Assembly (NCBI GenBank): GCA_965219305.1
Contig: OZ244725.1
Coordinates: 186,001 to 250,000, forward strand
Reading direction: 5' to 3'
DNA length: 64,000 bases
Origin: DATHTS01 sp965219305
GTDB lineage: Bacteria; Acidobacteriota; Blastocatellia; Pyrinomonadales; Pyrinomonadaceae
Made by a program: the position numbers and the translations under genes. Below the pieces are notes generated by a model. That model saw nothing but the letters and a program-made list of their open reading frames with translations, had not been told where the DNA came from and searched no databases. Each line of letters begins with the position of its first letter. Within the stretch, counting starts at the first letter, position 1. This document shows positions 32,786 to 40,303 of this stretch, piece after piece.

Positions 32786-33277
32786 TTACGCTGCGCGTCT
32801 TATATCTTCGCGCACAATGCGCTGTTTTTCCATTTTCAAGATTTTTGCTTCGGCTCGCGCTTCGGATTTTGCTTGTAAGCCCCAATCGAACGTGCCTTTT
32901 TTCCAGACATATATGTAGCCGATAACCAGAGTTGAAACAAAGATCATAATTTCGATAAAAGCAATCGTGCCGTAAGCGACTGCGCTTAATTGTTGTTGTG
33001 CGAGCAAATATTTGAAAGCGACGGCAAACGGAATTATAAACAAAACTTCTATATCGAACAGCAGAAAGATAACCGCGACCGTGTAAAATTTTATCGAAAA
33101 TCTGTCGCGCGCCGAACCGATCGGATCTTTTCCGCACTCATAAGGCATCAGCTTCGTCGCCGTCCGTTTTCGCGGTCCGACGAGTTGTGTAACTAAAAGC
33201 TGACTTGCACCGAAACCCATTGCCACTAAAAACATTATGACAATCGGCGCATAATCCATTAAACTAAATTCGCTCAT
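32786..33277 (-). CDS. nuoA: NADH-quinone oxidoreductase subunit A
   Basis: 163 residues with three transmembrane helices. Conserved parts are KLMPYECGKDPIGSARDRFS, IKFYTVAVIFLLFDIEVLFI and IPFAVAFKYL. The C-terminal polar tail of about 40 residues (TFDWGLQAKSEARAEAKILK) is longer than usual. It is the first gene of the nuo cluster, with a sigma-70-like promoter about 70-100 bases upstream. Confidence 0.96.
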   Translation of the reverse strand: MSEFSLMDYAPIVIMFLVAMGFGASQLLVTQLVGPRKRTATKLMPYECGKDPIGSARDRFSIKFYTVAVIFLLFDIEVLFIIPFAVAFKYLLAQQQLSAVAYGTIAFIEIMIFVSTLVIGYIYVWKKGTFDWGLQAKSEARAEAKILKMEKQRIVREDIRRAA

Positions 33278-33347
33278 TTAATCGTTCTCCAAATCTGCAA
33301 AATATGGACTTCTCAAACCTGAAATTGCAAAACTTGATCCAAATTTA

Positions 33348-33376
33348 ATCGTAAGTTACGGCGGTTTGACTGTCAA
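33348..33376 (-). promoter_or_regulatory. Sigma-70-like promoter for the nuo cluster
   Basis: On the minus strand, a perfect TTGACA (33371-33376) is followed after 17 bases by TACGAT (33348-33353), matching TATAAT at four positions. Transcription would start near 33341, giving a leader of about 65 bases before nuoA. The rest of 33278-33562 is AT-rich and holds the divergent LysR upstream region. Confidence 0.6.
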
Positions 33377-33562
33377 GGCAAAGTTTAGACTAACAATCGA
33401 ATAAATTTTTTAAGTAAAACTGATGTTTATATATAAATAAACTACTCTTTCTTTAATAATTGTATTGTAAACCTTGACATATAAACTATTATAACCGATT
33501 TTAAATTATCAATAAGATATGTTGATACAAAACGTTAATTTTTATAGTTTGCCGCCAAAGAA

Positions 33563-34456
33563 ATGGAAATCAAACAATTGAAGGCGTTTGTGGCAATCGC
33601 CGAAACGAAAACTTTCACCGCCGCCGCCAAGCGCGTGGAAGTTACGCAGGCGGCGGTTTCGATGCAGATTCGACAGCTCGAAGAAGGTCTCGGTGTGCCG
33701 CTTTTCACGCGCACCCCGCGCCGCGTCATCTTGACCGAAGCGGGCGAACGTCTGCTAAAACGCGCACGAAATATATTGCGCGAACACGATGCCGCACTTG
33801 AAGAAATTGCGGAATTAGCCGGCGCGGAATTCGGACGTTTGCGGATCGGTTCGGCATCGGCGGTGTTCGCCACCGAACAGCTTCCGGCGATCTTAAAACA
33901 GTTAATCGAAGATTTTCCGAACGCCGAGATCAGCGTCGTTTCCGGCACGAGTCAGGCGTTGATTGACAAGATTCAACACGGCGATATTGATGTAGCGTTT
34001 GTTTCTTTGCCCGTCGAAGAAGCGAATATAATCACCGAACTTTTATACAGCGACGAGATCGTCGCCATCGCTCACCCGTCTCATCCGCTTGCCGCAAAAA
34101 CTCACGTCAGCACCGAAACTCTGATGAACGAGCCGCTCATTCTCGGCGAAAAAGGCGGAAACACTCGCCGTATGATTGATGATTTTTTCAAAGCGACCGA
34201 GATCGAACCTAATATCGTGATGGAACTGAGCCGTCAGGAAGCGATCAACCGGATGGTCGAAAGCAATATGGGCGTTGGAATTTCCGGCGCAAAAACCGCC
34301 GCCGAAGATGTTAGAAACGGAAAACTCGTCGCGTGGCAGATTGACGGCGCGAAAATTCGTTGGGAACTTGGTTTAGCACATTTAAAGAGCGGTTATTTCT
34401 CACCGATTGCCGAAGAATTCACCCGTTTATGTAAGGAAAATTTCGCTGGCAAATAA
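33563..34456 (+). CDS. LysR-family transcriptional regulator
   Basis: 297 residues. The N-terminal winged helix-turn-helix is MEIKQLKAFVAIAETKTFTA followed by AAKRVEVTQAAVSMQIRQLE and PLFTRTPRRVILTEAGERLL. The substrate-binding domain (about 90-295) has the two-lobed LysR pattern (LRIGSASAVFATEQLPAILK and GVGISGAKTAAEDVRNGKL). It is divergent from the nuo cluster across 285 bases, so it could regulate it or act elsewhere; the inducer cannot be told. Full length. Confidence 0.93.
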   Translation: MEIKQLKAFVAIAETKTFTAAAKRVEVTQAAVSMQIRQLEEGLGVPLFTRTPRRVILTEAGERLLKRARNILREHDAALEEIAELAGAEFGRLRIGSASAVFATEQLPAILKQLIEDFPNAEISVVSGTSQALIDKIQHGDIDVAFVSLPVEEANIITELLYSDEIVAIAHPSHPLAAKTHVSTETLMNEPLILGEKGGNTRRMIDDFFKATEIEPNIVMELSRQEAINRMVESNMGVGISGAKTAAEDVRNGKLVAWQIDGAKIRWELGLAHLKSGYFSPIAEEFTRLCKENFAGK

Positions 34457-34467
34457 AATTAAATTCA

Positions 34468-34579
34468 GCCACAGAGGACACAGAGAACACTGAGATAAAA
34501 AGGGAACAGTTACTAAACAAATAAAATAAATTTAATTTGTATCGGACAGGAAATAAAAAGACTCTGTGTTCTCTGTGGC
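34468..34579. repeat. Gene-less cacagag inverted-repeat element
   Basis: The left arm from 34468 (gccacagaggacacagag, then aacactgag) and right arm to 34579 (whose reverse complement is gccacagagaacacagagt) match at 17 of the first 18 positions and are separated by about 66 AT-rich bases with no gene. The same unit and the same outermost gccacagag bracket the GxxExxY gene at 42274-42765. It lies between two convergent genes. Confidence 0.8.
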
Positions 34580-34584
34580 AAAAA

Positions 34585-35511
34585 CTAACCGAATTTACTA
34601 GTCTCGACCGGTTTTTTTCTCTTGCGGGTTACTAAAAATACGCCGATAAATATCAAGATCATCGCCACGAAAATACGGCTTTTCCACGCTTCGCCTAAGA
34701 TCGTGATCGCCAGAATCGTGCCGATCAGCGGTTGTAGATAAACATAGACGGCGACGACCGACGGTTCGACGCGCGCCAACGCCCACGCATTCCAGTAATA
34801 TGCGAGAATCGTCGGGAATATCACGACCGCCGCCAATGAAATCCACGCCGTCGAACTCACATCTGCCAGGTTCACCGACGACAGAGAATAAAGTCCGAAC
34901 GGAACATTGACGATGCTCCCGAAAATAAACAGCCACGCGATTGATTTTAATGCGCCGTAATGACTGATGAGTTTTTTCGCAATGCCGAGATAGACCGCAT
35001 ACGAGAGCGAATTTAAGATCACCATAATATCGCCCTGCGTCGTGGCGGAAGAAAAACTCGCTTTTGCCGGATCAATAAGATAGACCACGCCGCCCGCCGC
35101 GATGATGATTCCGAGAATTTTCAGCCACGTCAATTTATCATTCCCGAAAAACGCGCTGACGATGATCGCAAAAACGGGAATCAAAACTGCTAAAAGTGAA
35201 GTATTTGTCGCCGTCGTCAAAGACAATCCCGTAAAAAACAAAAACTGGTTCAAAATTATCCCGAACAGCGCAAACAGCGCAAAATAAGCGTAATGACTGC
35301 GCTTGTCGAGATGCAGATTTCCGCGCCATCTCTGCAAAAGATAAAACGCGAGCGCACCGCCGCCGACTCTGAAACCGACAATCGCCAACGGCGGAAATCC
35401 CTGCAAAGCCAATTTTCCGAGAATCGCCGACGCGCCGAAAAACACCTGCACGCCGAGCAAAGCAATGTGCGGCGCGTAATCGGTTTTTGTAATTTCGTTG
35501 TCGTGATTCAT
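34585..35511 (-). CDS. EamA/DMT-superfamily transporter
   Basis: 308 residues with ten predicted helices in two five-helix EamA repeats. GVQVFFGASAILGKLALQGF opens repeat 1, and QGDIMVILNSLSYAVYLGIA opens repeat 2. Each repeat ends with the typical glycine/proline-rich helix, such as VYVYLQPLIGTILAITILGE. Members export amino acids, nucleosides or other metabolites; the substrate cannot be told. It is convergent with the LysR gene and its start is close to the divergent TPR gene. Confidence 0.88.
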   Translation of the reverse strand: MNHDNEITKTDYAPHIALLGVQVFFGASAILGKLALQGFPPLAIVGFRVGGGALAFYLLQRWRGNLHLDKRSHYAYFALFALFGIILNQFLFFTGLSLTTATNTSLLAVLIPVFAIIVSAFFGNDKLTWLKILGIIIAAGGVVYLIDPAKASFSSATTQGDIMVILNSLSYAVYLGIAKKLISHYGALKSIAWLFIFGSIVNVPFGLYSLSSVNLADVSSTAWISLAAVVIFPTILAYYWNAWALARVEPSVVAVYVYLQPLIGTILAITILGEAWKSRIFVAMILIFIGVFLVTRKRKKPVETSKFG

Positions 35512-35646
35512 AAAATCAAAGAATTGATGCTAACAAACAAGCTGAAAAAATGTCATTCGGTAAATAAAATCTTTTCAAATAATTTTGTTTGAGTTATGAT
35601 TAGCAATAATTTTTCAAAAAAATAAGAGTTCGAATAATAAAATCAG

Positions 35647-36450
35647 ATGAAAGATCATTTCAAAAACATTTTTAAACGACAAAAAATAACGATTGTTTTC
35701 TTATCGCTTTTTCTAAGCATCAGCGTTTTCTCTCAAGATGAACAAAATACGTCGGCTCAATCAACATTTCCTGAAATTGCGAATAATCTAAATGCCGATA
35801 ATGAAGAAGAAATTTGTTCGATAGATGGAAACAAATGTTTCACGCGAAAAGAGTTACTTGAAATAATTGCTGTGATAAAAACGTCGGAATTTTCACCTTT
35901 CGGTAAGATCGAGGCTTATTTTTTGCTCGGAGATTATAATTCCTTGTTTGAAACTTGTAATAAATTAGCAGGCGGCGGACTTGAATATCAAAATTGCACA
36001 ATTTATCGAGGCTTTTCATATCTTCAAAAAGGAAAATTTCAAGATGCTTTCGAGATATTCGACAACATTTTGAAAAGACATTCCGATAATTCTCTTTCAA
36101 ATTACGGACGTGGAAAAGTTTATGTTCACCGGCGAAATTACGATGAAGCTCTGGCGGATTTCAGTCGTGCGCTTGAAAAAGATCATCGTTTTTCAAAGGC
36201 ATATTTCGAACGCGGAATGATTTACCTGAAAAATGGAAAAGATTTGCTAAATGAAAAAAATACCAGCCTTGCGGAAATCGAATTAAAGAACGCGCTTGAT
36301 GATTTCAATTCTGTAATTGAAATTGATTTAAATAAAACAACGCCGGAAACATATCGCCGTCGTGCAGATGTTTATGAACTTCTCGGCGACGAATTTCACG
36401 CCGAACAAGACAGAAATCTGGCAAAAGAATTATCTCAAAGAAATAAATAA
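35647..36450 (+). CDS. Secreted tetratricopeptide-repeat protein
   Basis: 267 residues with a signal peptide (ITIVFLSLFLSISVFSQ). TPR-type helix pairs are visible in the second half: YRGFSYLQKGKFQDAFEIFD, NYGRGKVYVHRRNYDEALAD with FSRALEKD, and AYFERGMIYLKNG. A Cys-containing segment (EEICSIDGNKCFTRKELLEI) precedes the repeats. The function is probably protein-protein interaction in the periplasm. It ends in a bidirectional terminator shared with the convergent pdh operon. Confidence 0.8.
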   Translation: MKDHFKNIFKRQKITIVFLSLFLSISVFSQDEQNTSAQSTFPEIANNLNADNEEEICSIDGNKCFTRKELLEIIAVIKTSEFSPFGKIEAYFLLGDYNSLFETCNKLAGGGLEYQNCTIYRGFSYLQKGKFQDAFEIFDNILKRHSDNSLSNYGRGKVYVHRRNYDEALADFSRALEKDHRFSKAYFERGMIYLKNGKDLLNEKNTSLAEIELKNALDDFNSVIEIDLNKTTPETYRRRADVYELLGDEFHAEQDRNLAKELSQRNK

Positions 36451-36486
36451 AAAAAGACTGCAAAATTAAATTGCAGTCTTTTTTAT
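36450..36486. terminator. Bidirectional terminator between the TPR gene and pdhC
   Basis: AAAAAAGACTGCAA pairs with TTGCAGTCTTTTTT across a 7-9-base AT loop. The run of A on the left and T on the right allow termination in both directions. Confidence 0.88.
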
Positions 36487-36509
36487 CATCTGATAGAAAA
36501 TTCCAAAAA

Positions 36510-37895
36510 TTACATCAGCATCAAAACCGGATTTTCGAGCATTTGCTTAAAAGTCTGCAAAAACTTCGCGCCCGTCGCGCCGTCAATTACGCGGTGGTCG
36601 CACGACATTGTTACGCTCATTATATTTCTCACGACGATTTCGCCGCTCACAACAACCGCCGTCGGTTTCGCCGCACCGACCGCGAAAATCGCGGCTTCCG
36701 GCGGATTGATAATCGCGGTAAATTCCTTGATGCCGAACATTCCGAGATTTGAAACCGAGAACGTCGCGCCGGAATATTCTTCGGGCTGAAGTTTTTTCTC
36801 ACGCGCTTTTTCGGCGAGTTCTTTTACTTCACGCGCAATGTCGGCGATGCCTTTTCTGTTCGCGCCGCGAATGACGGGCGTTATCAAACCGTCTTCAATC
36901 GCCACTGCCACGCCGACATCAGCATCTTCGTAAAAACGAATTTTGTCGTCGCGGTAAGACGAATTTATGAACGGATGTTTCAACGATGCCATCGCCGCAA
37001 CCTTTACGATAATGTCATTTACCGAAACTTTTTCCGGCGCGATAGACTCGTTAATCTGCTTGCGAAATTCGAGTGCGTTGTCCATTTCGATCTCGACCGT
37101 CAAATAAAACGTCGGAACCGGACCGATAGATTCGCCGAGACGCTTGGCAATCGTCCGCCGCATCGGTGAAGTGTTTTCTTCACGAAATGCCGACGCGCTG
37201 GCAATTTCAGAAGTCTGCCCGTAGCCGACGGTCGAAGGAATCGCGGTTTCTTCTTTTTGCGATTCTTTTCCTTTTCCTTCGATGGCAGATTCGATGTCGC
37301 GCTTGATAATACGTCCCTGCGGACCCGAACCGTCAATTGATTTCAGATCAATCCCGTTTTCGCTCGCCATTCTTGCGGCAATCGGCGAAACGATTATTCG
37401 ACCGTTTCCGCTTCGTTTCGGCGATGCCGTATTTTGCGCGTCCTTTTCCGCGCCCGGACGCTGTGCATCGTAACTTCGTCCGCCCGTTTCGGCAACTTCT
37501 TCTTTTAATTCTTTATTACCTTCTTGAGCTACTTCGTTCGGCTTTTCGCGCGTCGGAACTTTTTCCTCGACTTCTTCGGTTTTTTCCTCGCGTTTTTCTT
37601 CCTTAGCCGAATCGCCGTTTGCCGAAACTTCTTCTAACAGCGCGGAAAAATCCTCGCCGCTTTCGCCGATGATTCCGATGGTTTGACCGAGTTTCGCATT
37701 CTCGCCGCCGGGAACGATAATTTTCAAAAGCGTTCCGGGTTCGAGCGATGTCATTTCCATCGTCGCCTTGTCGGTATCAACTTCGGCAATCGTCTCATTC
37801 GCTTCGATCTCGTCGCCTTCTTCTTTGAGCCAACGTGAAATTTGTCCTTCCTCCATCGTCGGAGAAAGTTTGGGCATTAAAATTTTATTCGCCAT
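36510..37895 (-). CDS. pdhC: Pyruvate dehydrogenase complex E2, dihydrolipoamide acetyltransferase
   Basis: 461 residues. The lipoyl domain carries the lipoylated Lys in EVDTDKATMEMTSL (about residue 43). A long charged Glu/Lys linker follows (about 85-160). The E3/E1-binding domain has IIVSPIAARMASENGIDLKS and GPQGRIIKRDIE (about 165-205). The catalytic domain (about 230-461) ends with the active-site motif SCDHRVIDGATGAKFL. E2 transfers acetyl groups to CoA. It is the third gene of pdhA-pdhB-pdhC; no E3 gene is visible nearby. It is separated from pdhB by a heptamer-type repeat. Confidence 0.95.
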   Translation of the reverse strand: MANKILMPKLSPTMEEGQISRWLKEEGDEIEANETIAEVDTDKATMEMTSLEPGTLLKIIVPGGENAKLGQTIGIIGESGEDFSALLEEVSANGDSAKEEKREEKTEEVEEKVPTREKPNEVAQEGNKELKEEVAETGGRSYDAQRPGAEKDAQNTASPKRSGNGRIIVSPIAARMASENGIDLKSIDGSGPQGRIIKRDIESAIEGKGKESQKEETAIPSTVGYGQTSEIASASAFREENTSPMRRTIAKRLGESIGPVPTFYLTVEIEMDNALEFRKQINESIAPEKVSVNDIIVKVAAMASLKHPFINSSYRDDKIRFYEDADVGVAVAIEDGLITPVIRGANRKGIADIAREVKELAEKAREKKLQPEEYSGATFSVSNLGMFGIKEFTAIINPPEAAIFAVGAAKPTAVVVSGEIVVRNIMSVTMSCDHRVIDGATGAKFLQTFKQMLENPVLMLM

Positions 37896-37903
37896 AAATT
37901 TTT

Positions 37904-37960
37904 GTGAATCGAGAATAGTGAATCGTGAATCGTGTTTCTATTTACGATTCTCTATTCACT
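37904..37960. repeat. Inverted repeat of gaatcgt/gaatagt units between pdhB and pdhC
   Basis: The left arm (37904-37934) has four 'gtgaatcg/gaatagt' units in tandem; the right arm (37941-37960) is complementary to part of it (13 of 16 positions over the best stretch). It covers almost the whole 63-base gap and overlaps the pdhB stop codon. Confidence 0.78.
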
Positions 37961-38942
37961 AAATATAACAAACCTCTTTGACCGCCGCGATAATTTTCGG
38001 AACGTCCGGCAAAGCCAATTCTTCCAAGTTTTTCGCATACGGCATCGGTGCTTCGGCGGTTGAAATTCTTTTTATCGGCGCGTCCAGATAATCGAAAGCG
38101 TTTTCCATCACCTGATGCGAAATTTCCGCGCCGACCGAGGCGAACGAATGCGATTCTTCGGCGATTACCAAACGATTCGTTTTCTTGACCGAATTGACAA
38201 TCGTGTCAATATCGAGCGGTTTGATCGTGCGCGGGTCAATTACTTCAACCGAAACATCGAATTCTTTCTGCATCTGTTCGGCGGCTTGCAACGCCAGCGG
38301 CACAGTCATCGAACGCGCGACGATTGTGCAGTCCGTTCCTTCGCGTTTTACGTCAGCAATACCGAGCGGAATCGTGAAATCCTCATCTTCGGGAACTTCG
38401 CCTTTTAAGCCGTACATTCTTTCCTGTTCCATAAAAATGACGGGATTATTGTCGCGGATCGAAGATTTCAAAAGACCTTTCGCGTCGGCGGCGGTTGAAG
38501 GCATCACGACTTTTATGCCGGGAAAATTCGCGTAAAATGCTTCGAGTGCCTGCGAATGCTGTGATGAAACTTGATACGCCGAACCGTTCGGACCGCGGAA
38601 AACTATCGGAATATTAAATTGTCCGCCCGACATATAAAGCATTTTCGCCGCGTGGTTGATAATTTGGTCAGCCGCGAGAATAGAAAAGTTAAACGTCATA
38701 AATTCTATAACGGGACGAAGTCCTGCCATCGCCGCGCCGACTCCGACCGCCGCAAAACCGAGTTCGGTGATCGGCGTGTCAACAACTCTTTTATCGCCGA
38801 ATTCTTTCCAGAGTCCGCGCGTAACTTTATACGCGCCGTCGTATTCGGCGACTTCTTCGCCCATTATAAAGACATTTTCGTCTCTTAAAAGTTCTTCGCG
38901 CAAGGCTGCATTCAGCGCATCGCGGATCGTCATTTCTGCCAT
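37959..38942 (-). CDS. pdhB: Pyruvate dehydrogenase E1 component, beta subunit
   Basis: 327 residues. The thiamine-diphosphate half-site subunit motifs are NVFIMGEEVAEYDGAYKVTR, RVVDTPITELGFAAVGVGAA, EFMTFNFSILAADQIINHAA and PIVFRGPNGSAYQVSSQHSQ. The C-terminal transketolase domain ends with PMPYAKNLEELALP. It pairs with PdhA to form the alpha2beta2 E1 that decarboxylates pyruvate. It lies 27 bases downstream of pdhA. Full length. Confidence 0.95.
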   Translation of the reverse strand: MAEMTIRDALNAALREELLRDENVFIMGEEVAEYDGAYKVTRGLWKEFGDKRVVDTPITELGFAAVGVGAAMAGLRPVIEFMTFNFSILAADQIINHAAKMLYMSGGQFNIPIVFRGPNGSAYQVSSQHSQALEAFYANFPGIKVVMPSTAADAKGLLKSSIRDNNPVIFMEQERMYGLKGEVPEDEDFTIPLGIADVKREGTDCTIVARSMTVPLALQAAEQMQKEFDVSVEVIDPRTIKPLDIDTIVNSVKKTNRLVIAEESHSFASVGAEISHQVMENAFDYLDAPIKRISTAEAPMPYAKNLEELALPDVPKIIAAVKEVCYI

Positions 38943-38969
38943 TATATTAATTAGTGTTTCGTAAAAAAT

Positions 38970-40118
38970 TTATGCGAATATATCGGTAAAAAGTTCACTT
39001 TCATCCGGCAAAGAACTGTTTTCCGCAAAATCAACCGCTTTTTGCGTTGCTTCTTTCGCTTGTTGTTCGATTTCCTCAAAATCCTTATCGTTGAAAACTT
39101 TCGCTTCTTTCAACGAATCTTTAAACAAAACAATCGGGTCGCGTTCCTGATATTTTTTGATTTCTTCGGTCGTGCGGTATTTTCCGGGATCGCTCATCGA
39201 ATGTCCCATATAACGATACGCGCGGACTTCGAGCAGTGTCGGCGAACCATCTTTTCTGGCGCGTTCGATGGCGCGTAAAGTCGCATCACGGACAGCCATC
39301 ACGTCCATTCCGTCAACGAATTCGCCTTCCATTCCGTAACCTTCGGCTTTTTTCGCAATGCTCGAAATTGACATCGCGCGCGCCTGCGACGTTCCCATTC
39401 CGTATTTGTTATTTTCGCAGATGTAAATGCAGGGAATTTTCCACAATTGCGCCATATTCAAAGATTCGTGAAAAATTCCTTGATTGACCGCCGCTTCGCC
39501 GAAAAAGCAGAGCGTTACATTGTCTGTATCCTTATATTTCTGCGCGTAAGCCATTCCGGTTCCGACACCGATCTGACCGCCGACGATGCCGTGTCCGCCG
39601 TAGAAGTTGTTCTCTTTCGAGAACATATGCATCGAACCGCCTTTGCCGCCGACAACGCCGCCTTCTTTTCCGTAGAGTTCCGCCAAAACGCCTTCCGGTG
39701 ACATTCCGGCGACCATCGCTTGAACGTGATCGCGGTAACTCGTAATAACATTATCGCCGTCTTTTAACGCCATCATCGTTCCGACGGCAATTGCTTCCTG
39801 TCCGATGTAAAGATGGCAGAAACCGCCGATTTTTCCGATGCGGTAAACTTCCGCACATTTTTGCTCGAAAACTCTGCCGAGAACCATCTGGTAAAGCATT
39901 TCTCTCAACAATTCTTTATCGAGTTTTTTGATTCCGGCAAGCTGCGATTTGCGGCGTTTTTCGTATTCGGCTTGCGCTTCTTTTACATCAACGATGTCGG
40001 TTACCTTATTTTCCGTCTCTTTCGCTTTCGGCGATGCGGTTTTTGAACTGTTTCCGTTCGCTGAACTTTTTGTCTGTTTTGTCGCTGGTTTTTTGCGGGT
40101 TGTCGTTTTTGTCGGCAA
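38970..40118 (-). CDS. pdhA: Pyruvate dehydrogenase E1 component, alpha subunit
   Basis: 382 residues. A TTG start at 40118 is preferred because AAGGAG lies six bases upstream; the frame is also open from 40151 with another TTG. The N-terminal 45 residues are a basic low-complexity extension (PTKTTTRKKPATKQTKSSAN) not typical of E1 alpha. The core has GGFCHLYIGQEAIAVGTMMA, the thiamine-diphosphate motif VTLCFFGEAAVNQGIFHESL with NMAQLWKIPCIYICENN, and YRYMGHSMSDPGKYRTTEEI. It is the first gene of pdhA-pdhB-pdhC and is divergent from dsbD. Confidence 0.93.
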   Translation of the reverse strand: MPTKTTTRKKPATKQTKSSANGNSSKTASPKAKETENKVTDIVDVKEAQAEYEKRRKSQLAGIKKLDKELLREMLYQMVLGRVFEQKCAEVYRIGKIGGFCHLYIGQEAIAVGTMMALKDGDNVITSYRDHVQAMVAGMSPEGVLAELYGKEGGVVGGKGGSMHMFSKENNFYGGHGIVGGQIGVGTGMAYAQKYKDTDNVTLCFFGEAAVNQGIFHESLNMAQLWKIPCIYICENNKYGMGTSQARAMSISSIAKKAEGYGMEGEFVDGMDVMAVRDATLRAIERARKDGSPTLLEVRAYRYMGHSMSDPGKYRTTEEIKKYQERDPIVLFKDSLKEAKVFNDKDFEEIEQQAKEATQKAVDFAENSSLPDESELFTDIFA

Positions 40119-40303
40119 AATATTCTCCTTAAATCCCTTTTGAAAAATCAAAATCTTACTCTGTGAGTATAAGCGACAAGATGCGTTTTGTGCAAAATAC
40201 TGAACACTTTATAAATCGAAAAAAATTACGAAACAAAAAGAATATGCTGTAAAACGGGCATAAAAGGAATAAAAATGATAAGATTTTGCATCTGAAAGAC
40301 GAG

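Noticed and set aside
33474..33507. Plus-strand TTGACA as a promoter for the LysR gene
   Set aside because: No good -10 at 16-18 bases; candidates are at 7 and 22 bases, so the promoter is not supported.
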